This document shows, piece after piece, positions 36,770 through 48,440 of a DNA stretch of 64,000 nt. A program made the translations under genes and the position numbers. Below the pieces are notes generated by a model, which had not been told where the DNA came from, ran no database searches, and worked only from the letters and a program-made list of their open reading frames with translations. Source of the stretch: Typha latifolia (taxonomy: Eukaryota; Streptophyta; Magnoliopsida; Poales; Typhaceae); the NCBI GenBank assembly GCA_019914945.1, contig CM034110.1, positions 3,043,001 to 3,107,000 on the forward strand, in the 5' to 3' direction. Position 1 is the stretch's first letter, and every line of letters starts with the position of its first letter.

Positions 36770-37849
36770 CTTACCCTCAAGGTGGAAATTCGGGAAAACG
36801 CTCCAAGATATCAGTCTCGAACTCCCATGTCGCCTCATCAGATGGCTTGCCAAGCCACTCAACTAGAATCTCCATCTCTAATCTAGTACCATGTCATCGT
36901 CGGCGTCTAGCAAATATTCGAACTCGCTCTGCAATCTTTATCTCCTCCAATGGCTCTAGTAGAACTGATCCAACAATCTCATGATCTCCAATGCGCTCTC
37001 TCAACAATAAAATATGAAAAAGAGGATGCATTCTCAACCCTTCCGGCAGCTCCAAACGATATGCAACCGGACCAATACGCTCCAACACCTGAAACAGACC
37101 AAAGTAGCGATGTGCTAACTTTTGGTTACGCATCGGACGTAAGGTCACCTGTCGATATGGCTGCACCCTCACAAACACCCAACTATCGATGTCGAACTTC
37201 TGCTCCCTATGGCTACGATCATAAACTTACTTCATGCAATTTTGAGCAAGTTTAAAATGAGCACGCAACCTCCTCAATGTGACGTCTCTATCCATCAAAG
37301 CTAAGTCCACCTCTGTACGATCTACAGATGCCATTGGATCATAAGCACATAATGTCGGAGCCGTGCATCCATACACCACCTCAAATGGAGTCATGCTAAT
37401 GTTGCTATGGTAGGCGGTGTTATAAGACCACTCCACCCACAGTAAGAACTCCAACCATCGTCTCGGTATCTCTTCCATAAAGCACCTCAAGTACTGCTCA
37501 ATGCTTCGATTGACCACCTCGGTTTGGTCGTCCGTTTGTGGATGATAAGCCGAATTGAAGTTTAATGGAGTCCCCTGCAACCTAAAAAACTCAATCCAAA
37601 AGTCACTCATAAATTACACGATCACGATTAAGACAATCGTGCGTGGCATGCCATGTAACCGAGCAACATCTCTAACAAAAATTTCAGCCACCGACTTAGC
37701 TGAAAACGGATGTGACAATGCTGAAAAGTGTGCATACTTGCTCAATTGATCAACTACCACAAAGATAACGGAATAACCACATACCAGCGGAAGACCCTCT
37801 ATGAAGTCCATAGAAATGTCTTCCCAAACACGGTCCGGTATAGATAAAG
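36770..37849 (-). pseudogene. Gypsy integrase core, C-terminal domain and chromodomain (G1, part 1)
   Basis: Minus-strand pieces read MDFIEGLPLVCGYSVIFVVV (integrase core), FWIEFFRLQGTPLNFNSAYH, WSYNTAYHSNISMTPFEVVY, VRVQPYRQVTLRPMRNQKLA (GPY/F region), and a chromodomain tail toward 36770. Frameshifts and stops separate them. The family integrates as a chromovirus. Confidence 0.88.
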
Positions 37850-38191
37850 GCTATTGTAATGCCTTCGGCCAGCACAGGCACATGCACGCCCACGCGTCGA
37901 CACGGCACGCGTGGCACACACGACAGGTCGGGCGGGGCCCATCACGCACAGATGCTCTCCTATGCACATATAATCATGACATCATCAAATAATACCTACT
38001 AACCTATCCATGATCACATAATTCATCACCAAATATGTTAGATTTTTAAATGTTGGCAATTATGTACAAAATATTCTAGGTGTATTTTTACATGTATATG
38101 AGCTTTATACAAGTCTAGAATATCTCTGGTTTGAATAATTACAAGATTATTGGAGAAAAGCTGTTGAGTTCACACCACGTTCGAATGCGGT

Positions 38192-38462
38192 GCGTTCACA
38201 AACGCATTCGAACGCGGGTACTTGCGTTCACACAAACTGAGAGCTACATTCACAAACGCGTTCGAACGCGAGTACTTGCGTTCACACAGACCGAGAGCTG
38301 CATTCACAAACGCGTTTGAACGCAGGTACTTGCATTCACACAGACCGAGAGCTGCGTTCACAGACGCGTTTGAACGCAGCGCGGGTACTGCGTTCGAACG
38401 CGGGTACTACGTTCACACAGACCGAGAGCTGCGTTCACAAACACGTTCAAACGCATCTTGGA
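38192..38462 (+). repeat. 54-bp tandem repeat with GCGTTCGAACGC palindromes in copia U3
   Basis: Units begin GCGTTCACACAGACCGAGAG and each carries one aaacGCGTTCGAACGC-type palindrome. Unit starts are near 38224, 38278, 38332 and 38409, with a partial unit before. The unit length is a multiple of three, so it yields repetitive open frames that are not genes. Further single palindromes follow to 38560. Confidence 0.9.
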
Positions 38463-38631
38463 GAATTCAAGTTGTCGCGTTCGAACGCACTTGGGCCCAT
38501 TCAAACGCACCTGAGATCAAGTCATGCCGTTCGAACGCACCTGGATCGCGTTTGAATGCACCAACGAAGTTTGAAAATATTGGATTCTCGTGAGTTCGGA
38601 TAAGACTTGGATTTGACTCTATCTTGGAGAT

Positions 38632-38642
38632 CATATATAAGG
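38632..38642 (+). promoter_or_regulatory. TATA box of the copia LTR-B
   Basis: CATATATAAGG lies about 70 bp downstream of the last palindrome of the U3 array, in the expected orientation for LTR transcription. Confidence 0.6.
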
Positions 38643-39918
38643 ATTATGATGCCCTATCTCTAAAAAGGTTGAAGAAGCATTATTGAAGGAGACTTCTTGA
38701 GGCTACATCAGTTCACAAGATTCCACTCATCTACAAAACTTAATCTTTCGTCTTAAGGTCTATCTAGACGAAAGATCAATCTCGAGGGTTACTAAGGTTG
38801 GACTTCAATCACGAGAAGCAGTGAATCGTGGGTTCTAGCGAGCAAGACTGAGAGGAACAAAGTCGTTTGGATCGACAGGTTATTTTGTGAGTCAGTCTTG
38901 TAACTGCTACTATACTAGTGATTGGTTTTGATCCGAGTTTGGATCCGTTGTTTTTTCTCGTTTAGGTTTTTCCACGTTAAAATCTTGGCGTTCATCTCTG
39001 CTTTCGTTCTTAATATTTCTACGAACTTTTACTTAAGCGAACGAGTGATATCATTGCCTAGTATTTAGATACATACTTGTGTCTAGGGGTTTTTCAAAAT
39101 AAATCATACTATTAACCAAATAAATCTATTAACATATGAATATCAAAGTCCATAATAATATACACTAGACCACTGCATAATCTGGCAGGACCCACATAGG
39201 CCACAACAAACCACCAATATACAACTAAAACAATCTAATACAAGAGTACGCCATGATTCGACCTGTATTATATAAATCATCGTCTAATACAAAAGAATAC
39301 AAATATCAAATACTAGTATAACTCAATTTCTACATAAACTATCATCTATACCGTCTCGCATCTATAGCTCACCTCATTTTTGCTCTAAAATATATCGTTA
39401 GGATATCTCAAGGCGGTATCACATACCATAATATCTGTGGGGGTTAAAAAGAAAAAAAATAAAATAGTCATGAGCAAAAGGCTCAGTGAATAGACCTTAC
39501 CGCGAATTGGTGATGCCAAATAGAGAGTAAATCAAGTACTGGATAAATGAATAAGCAGCATGATGTCATGTATGAGCATGTATATATGTATCCTCAATGA
39601 TATATATATTAATGAAATTAATTCTCATGAATGAGCATATTATATCCTCAACCAAAAATATATCACATGATGAAATTACCATATAACATCACCCAATATA
39701 ATAATATATCATGTATAATAATTATGATCCAATGATATTAGTCACATCAATAATGATACATGATGCATGCCAACCACTAGATAATCGTATATGTCAGAAC
39801 TAGATATAATTCACATCTCTCACTATCACAATCATCCGTCTCAACTTTGAATATCATCTACCATGCTAGACTACGGTATCCGGCCCCAAACTCGATACAC
39901 ATCATGTCACAAGCTTAG

Positions 39919-40150
39919 ATCATACCCTATCATACGCTAAGAGTATCTCTATAGATAAATCATACCCTGCCATACGCTAATGGTATGTTTGTAGATAAAT
40001 CATACCCTACCATACGCTAAGGATATCTCAGAAGAAAGTAATCATACCCTACCATACGCTAAGGGTATATCAATGATAGTTGTACCCTATCATACTCTAA
40101 GAGTACACCCATCAACCATCACCATACTCTGTCATACACTAAGAGTATGT
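39919..40150 (+). repeat. ~40-bp tandem hairpin repeat in R-family LTR
   Basis: About six units, each of the form atACCCTaccatacgctaAGGGTat, so each is itself an inverted repeat. Spacing is 40-50 bp (starts near 39921, 39961, 40001, 40043, 40081, 40132). R2 keeps two weaker units at 53595-53665. Confidence 0.85.
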
Positions 40151-41506
40151 CTAGTACTAGTCCGAACCAAATACCGTTCCAGCCATCACATATCACATCA
40201 CATCACATACACATGTACTTTTCATGATTTCCTATACATGATAAATCATATGCATATATTCAGTACTGCAACAGATTATGCAACTTAGGAATTTATGTGG
40301 TAAAGAAGCCAAGAGAAAAATGATGCAATGCCGACTCTAACCATGTATTTAACATATGTATACTTCTGCTAGTCTATCACATGCATACTCATGATAGAGA
40401 TTATCCCGACATAAAACCATAATAGTATAATAATCTCTATATATCACCAATGTACTCATCTCAAGTCAGCATAATCAAATGCATGATAAAATATGCTTGA
40501 CTGAAATCATTTCTATATAAAGTCATATAATCATGCTGGAGGCCAAAACATGTGTGTATATAAGATATAATATATCCTAATTTGAGAAAGGCGTCTAGGG
40601 GATAAGACTACTCCCTTCTTATCAGAAGACTCAACACATATATCTCTCAGGTCCATCAATCAATCGCCACTCGTCACTAGTGAGATTCCCGGGGTCTCGA
40701 ATAAGGGGGGTTTAGAGTTTGAAAATGTTTAAATAAATAAAGTTAGTTGTTTATCTATAATTCGTTCAAGTAAAATATGATATTTTATTAGGTTTAACGT
40801 TGATTAGATCTATAGGATAAATTTAATTGTGACAATATTAATATGCTATTTATATTTATTTAATAAAATCCTAATTTGCTAATTATAGAATATAAGTATA
40901 TAGTAATTTATCTCTTTTTTGTAAATAACCAAGACGACTATATATATATAATTTAATAAAAATATAATTATAAAATAATATTATTAATAATTATTTTGTA
41001 ATACTTACTCTTATTTAACTAATCCTAAATTATACGTAAAACAATCATTATCCTATTAGTGATATAAATAGACTATGTTATCAATAAGACTACATATATT
41101 AACTAATAAATAATAACTAAACGATAAATAAATTTATAAGAAAATTTTATAATTGTAATTAATAAATTATTATACTAAAATACTTCATAAAATTATATTA
41201 GTGAGTATAATTTATCAAAATAATTAATTATCTAAATAGACTATGTTACCTAACATTAGAAAATAATTATATATATAGAAACAACAATAGTCCTCTTTGA
41301 TATAGTGCTGGGCTCGGTTCAGCACTGTTGCAGCAAGAGGAGGAGGAGGGACCGAGAATGGAGAAGAAGAAGAAAGGAGGAAGAAGAAGAGAAAGAAAGA
41401 AAGGAGAAAGAAGAAGAAGAAGAGAAGGAGAAGGAAGGAGGGTATGGACTCGAGCCGGTGGGGAGGGCATTGGCAGCTCGGTTCCGGCGAACCTAAGCTA
41501 AAGAGG

Positions 41507-41510
<4 letters not shown>

Positions 41511-41545
<35 letters not shown>

Positions 41546-41644
41546 AGTGAGAAGAAGAGAGAGAAGGAGAAAGAGCACACCAACGCTCGCGAAGGTGGCG
41601 GTGGTGGTTTCCAAGGACGGCGGTGGCGGCAATAGGTCGGCCTC

Positions 41645-41714
<70 letters not shown>
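41511..41714 (+). repeat. (GA)n microsatellites in R1
   Basis: Two GA runs, about 41511-41541 and 41648-41713, lie inside a purine-rich stretch that starts with GAA/GGA repeats at 41335. Comparable purine tracts occur at the same place in R2 and R3. Confidence 0.9.
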
Positions 41715-41715
<1 letters not shown>

Positions 41716-41963
41716 TGAGATAGAGAGAGAGCGAGAGAAAGAGAGATATAGAGGGAGAAAGAGAGGCGGTGGGAAGAGAGGCCGCGGCAGCGGCGACGAG
41801 GCCCATCGAGCCAGCTTGCCCGACCAAGTTGGCCGGGCTAGCTCCTAGGGCACGTGGCGCGCTCCCCTCCTATGACTGCATGGCACGAGGCCGGCCACAC
41901 TATGGCCGACCACGTTGTGCCATGCAATTAGCTTTTTTTTTAAGGTTGGGTTGTTACAGCTGT

Positions 41964-43397
41964 AGTAATCCGGCCAGTTTCAATGTGGTTGCTTTAGCCC
42001 TTTGATAGACTTCGCAAGCACAGACAAAACTCATCACATCCCGCCTCAATCCTGGCCACGTGTAACTCTGAGATATCCTCCTATAAGTCCTCAAGATACC
42101 CTCATGACCAGCCTCTGGAGTATGGTGGAAGTGCTCCAACAATTTCTACCGCAATTAATCATTTGCTGGCACCCGAATGCATCCGCGGTCCAGCAGCAAA
42201 CTGCCTCGATTCTCCAACTCGGGATGACGCTCCGAGTCATCCATCATCTCCTACAATAATCTCAAAACATCTGGGTTAGATACACATGCATACCTCAGCT
42301 CGTCAAGGAAGGGAAAGATATCGGGTTGGCGCGATAAGCTGCAAGCTTGGCGGTATCGGGTTGGCACGATATTGCATCCGTCGCTTTATTTTCCATACCC
42401 TTCTTGTATTGTATTTCATAATCATACCCCCAACAATTTTGTGGCTCGATAAGGCCTTCACTTTGTCACCGCATGTAGAATTGCCAACATCTTCCTCTCA
42501 CAAGTTGATAATTGCTGAGATTTTTGTGATAAAGCTTTGTTAAGATAGACAATCGAACGTCCTCCTTGCATTAGTACAGCTCATATGCCAATACCCAACG
42601 CATCACATTCCACAATAAACTCTTTAGTGAAGTCCGGTAGCGCTAGAATGGGCGCCGTCGTCATTGCAGTTTTTCAGTTTTTTAAAAGCTGAAGTGGCTT
42701 CATCCGTCCATCTAAAAGAGTCATTCTTCAACAAAGAAGTGAGAGGAGCAGCGATCTTGCTATATCAGGCGATGAAGCGTCGATGATATCCGATCAGCCC
42801 CAAAAATCCTCTCAATCCGGTGGTAGTAGTAGGAATAGGCTAAGCAGTTATGCATGCAACCTTTTGAGGATTCGCCGCTCTCCTCGGTGGCAACTCCTGT
42901 GGCTCAAACAGTCCAAAAACATTATCTAATAAATTAGACAATTCAATGGTAGTACCTGAACTCATTTGAGACTCATCTCCTGCTGATCCTAACTAAAGAA
43001 GATAGGCTAAATCATACGCACAAGGCAGCCCCATCATCGGCTGCATCGTAGGAATCGGTGAAGACCGAACGCCATCGAGCCGCACATCTTTGTTTTCTTG
43101 TTTAAATTTTATCCACATGCTCCTGAAATCAAATGTAACGGGTCTCAAACTCTGTAACCACTGAGCACTAAGGACAATGTCTGCTCCCCGCAGCGCCAAC
43201 GGATATAAGTCCACAATGATATCGTGCCCTTGCACCCATATACTAACCAGGCGACACAAGTTCTCCGTCCTAAGCTTCGTGCCATCTCCAATAGCAATGT
43301 CAAATCCCGTAGTCGGCTCAGCATCTAAACCCAATCTCCTCACTAACCTCTCATCTAGAAAGTTGTGTGTACTCTCCGAATCAATGATGATACGCAC
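41964..43397 (-). pseudogene. Gypsy pol remnants of G1 (protease, RNase H, integrase zinc domain)
   Basis: From right to left on the minus strand: a retropepsin-type protease at 42993-43397 (SESTHNFLDERLVRRLGL, GADIVLSAQWLQSLRPVTFD), a short piece before the reverse transcriptase, then RNase H and the integrase H2C2 zinc domain (TYRRISQSYTWPGLRRDV, CEVYQRAKA) at 41964-42142. Most of the reverse transcriptase is deleted at about 42880. The usual active-site DSGSTHNF reads DSESTHNF. Confidence 0.87.
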
Positions 43398-45447
43398 ACA
43401 ATAGTTTCTAACGACGTCTAGGGCATAAAACTACTCATAATCTAATCAAAAGACCCAAACTATGTCTTCTTCAAGTCTGTCAATCAAGCATCAACTCGTC
43501 GCTAGCAAATTCAATAGGGTCTCAAATAAGGAATTCAGGATCTGAAAATATTTAGTTAATATAAAGTTAATCATTTATCTGATTATAATTAGTTCGAGTA
43601 AAGTATGATAGTTTAATAGGTTTAAAATTAATTAGATTAATAGGATAAATTTAATTGTGATAATATTAATATGCTATTACCATAATTTATATTTATTTAA
43701 TAAGAATCCTAGTTTACTAATTATAGAGTAAGTAATAAATATATGGTAATTTTTTTATATATAACTAACAATGGCCATATACATATATATATGATTTATG
43801 AAAATATAATTACAAATATAATCTTATTAATAATTATTTTGTGATATGTACTCTTATTTAATTAATCATTAACTATATGAAAAATAGTCATCATCCAATT
43901 ATAAAAATAATATGTAAACCTAATATTTCATAAAAATAGTATACATTAATAAGATGCTAAAAATAACTATATAAATATGAATATAAGTTTTTTTATCAAT
44001 ATAACTATGCATTAATCTAATAAACAATGGTTAAACCATAGATAAATTTATATGCAAGTATTTATAATTATAATTGATAAATTATTATGCTAAAAACACT
44101 AGCTAATAATTATACTTGTGAGTGTAAATTATCAAGATAATTAATTATCTAAATAAACTAATTTACCTTAAATTAGAAAATAAATTATATAATTAATAGG
44201 AAAAAAATAATCCTCTTTGCTATAGTGCTTGGCTGAGCATTGTTGTAGAAAGAGAAGTAGGAGAAACTGACCAAGGAGGAGGAGAAAAGAAGAAGAAGAA
44301 AGAAAGAAAGGAGAAGAAGAAGAGAAGAGAAGGGGAAGTGTAACACCTATGACAAAAGAAAAAAAAGTGCACGTGCCATGCGCGTGCACTCTAATTTGGC
44401 GCGTGCGCTGACCTAGTCCTCCTCTCCCCCATCTCTCGTAGTTAGTTGCGAGAGGTGGGAGAGGTGCTGGAGTGGATCCGGAGTCCACTCCGCCCTCACT
44501 TTTCATGCCTCTATATATATTTTCACCCCCCTCGTGTTTTCTTCTTCCGCTATCTTTCTATCTCACTCTTCCACCTCTTTCTCTCTTTTTTCTCTTTTCG
44601 AGCCGCCTAAGATCTCGTCGTAGACAGTGGATCACCGAAGCGTCGGCGGCTAATCAAACCCCCTCACCTCAATCGTTGGACCCATTACTATGTGAGGAGG
44701 ATCTCGAAATTCAAGAGGAGCCGACTGTTTAAGAGAGAGACAGATTCTAGAGATATTTCATGCAAGTTAGATCCTATATTACTCTTCAAATAATATTATT
44801 GTTATGATGATAATTACATATGTCATTTCTTACTTGCATTAATTACTATTTATCGCTTAAGTATGATAGACCCCATACCTAGTTATAATACATGTTACTT
44901 TGATGATCATGATATAATAAATAATAGAAGTCATGGCACCATATGCACGTATCATTGTTAGTCTAGTCCCAACTAGGCAATGCCCTCTGTCCCACTCAAC
45001 CCGAGGATAAAGTAAAGTGTATTATATAGTATTATATTTGTGGTATATACCTGAGGCTGTTAGCTGGTGGAGCATTCAAGTGATTACACTGCTTTGTTTG
45101 GAGAGTAGCCTAGAATGATATTAGTAAGATGTCTAAGAGGTAGGGTTATAGCTCTAGCGGTACTCGAGGACGCAGGGTCAAGGCGTCTATTGAGCTGTGA
45201 GCTCTTTCCGCTGTATGTGATGATTCTGCTCTATGCGATGATTCAGCTACAAGTAATGATTCTGCTCTGTGCAATGATTTTTCAGAGCGGTGATGAAGTT
45301 GGCGATGATGGGCTTACAACTGGGGTCCTTATTTGATGGCCACAGATAACCAGTCATATGCAGCATCGCTAGGCATGTACATGCGATAATACCGCTAGAT
45401 GACTAGTCCCCCTCGTTACTATGTCGCTTTGTGAAATATGATATTAT

Positions 45448-46389
45448 TGATACAATCTTCTCTTTGGGGCTAAGGCTCTGATACCAGCTTGATACGATTT
45501 GGCACGGAACTTTGAAATTAGATCCCAAAATATGCTGTCGTCGGATCGACGTGAGATTTTGATATGTTGTAGCCTCGTAAAAGAGCTTTCCAACAAATCT
45601 AGTTACAGATGAATTGGAGTTGGGGATCTCGAGATATCGTTCGTTTAGTGGCCGAACATCAGGATGCTCTATTTTGGATTCGTGGATGGAGGCACGAGAT
45701 CCTAGGTAATGGTGGATAGTGGTGGACCGGCGTTAATGTGGTGGCACCGGTGAAAAGTGATGGTGGAACGATTGTGGTTGATGGAAGGATTAGGGCAAGT
45801 GTTGGATAGATTGGATGAAAGGGGAGAAGAGGGCCACCCCTAAGGGACTAGGGTGATTAGCCGGACGAGGGAGGTTAGAAGCGGCGTCGCCGGGGATTGA
45901 GAGAACGGGAGCGAAGAAGACGAAGGAGGCAAGGCAAAACTCAATCTCAATAATCAAATCATCATCTTGGTTGCCCTACACATCCTTTTATAGGCTAACC
46001 AACAACTCACAATAACCCTAAAACACAATTTTCGCCGACCGCGTTCGAACTCGCCCGACCGCGTTCGAACGCACCGAATTAGCTCTTCTGGATTTGCGAA
46101 CGCGATGCAGGCGTTCGAACGCGTGATCGAACGTGCCTGTCGGTACTTGCGAACGCGATGCAGGCGTTCCCAGTGCGTTCGAACGCACCGCGTTCGAATG
46201 CACAGTACATTCTCTTCACCACGTTCACAACCCCGTTCACAAATCGCGTTCGAACTCACTCCACCCGCGTTCGAACGCGACTTACAAAAAACTTATTTTA
46301 ATGGAAATTAAACACTAAAACATGAAGCAAAAACACTCCTAAAGTGAATCCATGCTCGAGACGACGTCGGTGAAGTCCGAATCGTATCA
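45448..46389 (-). repeat. 3' LTR of G2 (942 bp)
   Basis: The + strand ends are TGATACAATC and AATCGTATCA. It has palindrome clusters at 46035-46275 and, downstream of them in the minus sense, a TATA box at 45984-45993. The leftmost 42 bp are a unit containing a primer-site copy (ggctctgatacca). Confidence 0.88.
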
Positions 46390-46416
46390 ATCCACCACGC
46401 TTCCGCAACCTTGTCC

Positions 46417-47358
46417 TCAAGGTTTGAAGTTCGGAAAGCGATCCATGATATCTGACTCTAGCTCCCAGGTAGACTCGTCAGTAGATTTGCCCAGCCACTC
46501 AATTAGCACTTCAGTCTCTAATCTGGTCCCATGGCGTCTTCTCCTGCGGCCTAATACTCGGACTGGATCAGTGGGGCCATCCTCCTCCATTAGTTCGGGT
46601 AAGGCCGAACCCACTACATGGTTAGGCCCGATCTGGGCCTTCAATGCTGATACATGGAAGACCGAATGTATCCTGGTTCCGTCAGGTAGGTCCAACCGGT
46701 AAGCTACTGGACCGATTCGTTGTAGCACTCGGTACGGACCGTAGTACTTGTAACCCAACTTTTGGTTCAAAATTGGTCTCAATGTGGATTGTCGATACGG
46801 TTGAGCTCGAATGAACACCAATTGATCCACCTCAAATTCTCGCTCACGTCGGCCTTTGTCATGAGTTTGCTTCATGCGGTTTTGAGCTGTGGCTAGGTGA
46901 GTCTTGAGCAGTCTCAATGTTTCATCTCGATCAGCAAGCTCCAAGTCAAGCTCGATCCTATCCGCCGCCGCGAGTCTATCATAGGCACGCAAGACAGGGG
47001 GAGTGCGCCCATAAACTGCCTCAAAGGGGGTCATGCCGATGCTAGAGTGATGAGCCGTATTGTATGACCACTCAGTCCATGGAAGGAATTTGACCCAATC
47101 CTTTGGTCGTTCTGCCACAAAGCATCGCAAGTATTGCTCCAGTCCGCGATTCACCACCTCGGTTTGGCCATCTGTCTCGGGGTGATAAGCTGAACTTAGG
47201 TTGATTTGAGTCCCTTGCAATCTGAAGAACTCGGACCAAAACTCACTGATGAAGATGCGATCCCGGTCTGACACGATCGTCCTAGGCATCCCATGCAAGC
47301 GTGCCACTTTCCGAACAAAAATTTCAGCAACCCTTTTTGCTGAAAACGGGTGAGACAA
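46417..47358 (-). pseudogene. Gypsy integrase core + GPY/F + chromodomain, open 313 codons (G2)
   Basis: A long uninterrupted minus-strand frame starts in the integrase core (MSHPFSAKRVAEIFVRKVAR, GMPRTIVSDRDRIFISEFW) and passes through YHPETDGQTEVVNRGLEQYL and the C-terminal domain (RAQPYRQSTLRPILNQKLG). It ends in a chromodomain (LIEWLGKSTDESTWELESDI) and stops at FPNFKP. The catalytic D and E of the second half are in place (SDRDRIF; DGQTEVVNR). The N-terminal zinc domain and first catalytic Asp are lost by the deletion, so it cannot be functional. Confidence 0.9.
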
Positions 47359-47665
47359 TGTTATGAAATGATTGCAAAGGCTGAACCGGTGGCGGTGGGT
47401 TCAAGGGGGTGGACTCGCGTCGTGGGGTCGATGGTGCTTTCCCGTTCGCCCATAGTTCCCGCATCATCTCCATCATCATCTGATTATTGATGGCCAATTG
47501 CTCTGAAATAGACCCCAACACGGCTTGAACGCTAGGTTCTTCCGTATTCTGATTAGATCGGGCGGTTCCACGGGTGGAAGTCCTTGCAATCGTTTCTCCC
47601 TCCTCTATTGGGAGAATCTCTTCTTCATCATCTCGCCGTGCAGCCATGGATCTGGTTGTTGTCAT
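47324..47665 (-). pseudogene. Gypsy gag N-terminus fused out of frame to integrase (G2)
   Basis: It begins MTTTRSMAARRDDEEEILPI, a typical start for chromovirus gag, and runs through a proline-rich stretch to the deletion point near 47357. There it overlaps the integrase frame in another phase. The gag capsid domain and zinc knuckle are absent. Confidence 0.75.
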
Positions 47666-47690
47666 TGGAAGCGCTTGTCCGAGGAAAGGT

Positions 47691-47748
47691 GGCTCTGATA
47701 CCAGCTTGATACGATCTTCTCTTTGGGGCTAAGGCTCTGATACCAGCT
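47691..47748 (-). promoter_or_regulatory. Duplicated primer-binding site of G2
   Basis: On the minus strand TGGTATCAGAGC occurs twice, 42 bp apart (+ strand ggctctgatacca near 47691 and 47733). Both are followed on the + strand by gctTGATACGATC, the LTR edge. Confidence 0.88.
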
Positions 47749-48440
47749 TGATACGATCTGGCACGGAACTTTGAAATTAGATCCCAAAATATGCTGTCGT
47801 CGGATCGACGTGAGATTTTGATATGTTGTAGCCTCGTAAAAGAGCTTTCCAACAAATCTAGTTACAGGCGAATCGGAGTTGGGGATATCGAGATATCGTT
47901 CGTTTAGTGGCCGAATGTCAGGATGCTCTGTTTTGGATTCGTGGATGGAGGCACGAGATCCTAGGTAATGGTGGATAGTGGTGGACCGGCGTTAATGTGG
48001 TGGCACCGGTGAAAAGTGATGGTGGAAGGGTTGTGGTTGATGGAAGGATTAGGGCAAGTGTTGGATAGATTGGACGAAGGGGGAGAAGAGGGCCACCCCT
48101 AAGGGACTAGGGTGATTAGCCGGACGAGGGAGGTTAGAAGCGGCGTCGCCGGGGATTGAGAGAACGGGAGCGAAGAAGACGAAGGAGGCAAGGCAAAACT
48201 CAATCTCAATAATCAAATCATCATCTTGGTTGCCCTACACATCCTTTTATAGGCTAACCAACAACTCACATTAACTCTAAAACATAATTTTCGCCGACCG
48301 CGTTCGAACTCGCCCGACCGCGTTCGAACGCACCGAATTAGCTCTTCTGGATTTGCGAACACGATGCAGGCATTCGAACGCACTTGTCGGTACTTGCGAA
48401 CGCGATGCAGGCGTTCACAGTGCGTTCGAACGCGATGCAG
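47707..48440 (-). repeat. 5' LTR of G2, truncated
   Basis: Almost identical to the 3' LTR over 47749-48360, then it stops inside the palindrome cluster at about 48440. The minus-strand U3 start is missing, so its promoter palindromes are mostly lost. Confidence 0.85.

Larger units (their letters stand above)
38036..39096 (+). mobile_element. Copia solo LTR (LTR-B) with perfect target duplication
   Basis: It starts TGTTAGATTTTTA and ends GGGGTTTTTCA, flanked by AAATA at 38031-38035 and 39097-39101. It is 1061 bp. Its tail is nearly the same as LTR-A, which is followed by copia gag. U3 contains a tandem array of palindromes (38192-38560) and a TATA box at 38632-38642. Confidence 0.9.
37855..41958 (+). 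mobile_element. R-family LTR (R1) inserted in gypsy G1
   Basis: It starts TGTAATGCC and ends GGGTTGTTACA, flanked by GCTAT (37850-37854) and GCTGT (41959-41963). It aligns in order with the solo LTR R2 (52660-55939): shared agtcatgagc.aaaggctcagtgaatagacc, tggaggccaaaacatg and aagactactc blocks. Without its own 1066-bp copia insertion it is about 3.0 kb. No internal coding region accompanies it, so it is a solo LTR. LTRs of this size and with TGT..ACA ends fit Tekay/Del-type chromoviruses. Confidence 0.83.
35857..43409 (-). mobile_element. Ty3/gypsy chromodomain element G1, split by the R1 LTR
   Basis: On the minus strand: 3' LTR 35857-36749, then chromodomain/integrase (36770-37849), a ~4.1-kb insertion (37855-41958), then integrase zinc domain, RNase H remnant and protease (41964-43397). 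Sequence on either side of the insertion joins to match the uninterrupted copy G3 (59,920-59,960). The right part ends abruptly at 43409 against R-family sequence, so its gag and 5' LTR are missing. Confidence 0.85.
45448..48440 (-). mobile_element. Deleted Ty3/gypsy chromodomain element G2
   Basis: On the minus strand: truncated 5' LTR (47707-48440), duplicated primer-binding sites, gag start (47324-47665), then directly integrase plus chromodomain (46417-47358) and a complete 3' LTR (45448-46389). Protease, reverse transcriptase and RNase H are absent. The left flank is ATTAT; the right end is cut off, so the duplication cannot be confirmed. The two LTRs are very similar, so it is among the youngest insertions here. 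Confidence 0.87.

Noticed and set aside
36742..37255. + strand open frames over gypsy G1
   Set aside because: They are antisense to integrase-chromodomain sequence on the minus strand.
38131..38593. Open frames with an 18-residue repeat, and a possible CRISPR-like array
   Set aside because: The 54-bp units are tandem without unique spacers and sit in a plant copia LTR; the repeated peptide follows from the unit being a multiple of three.
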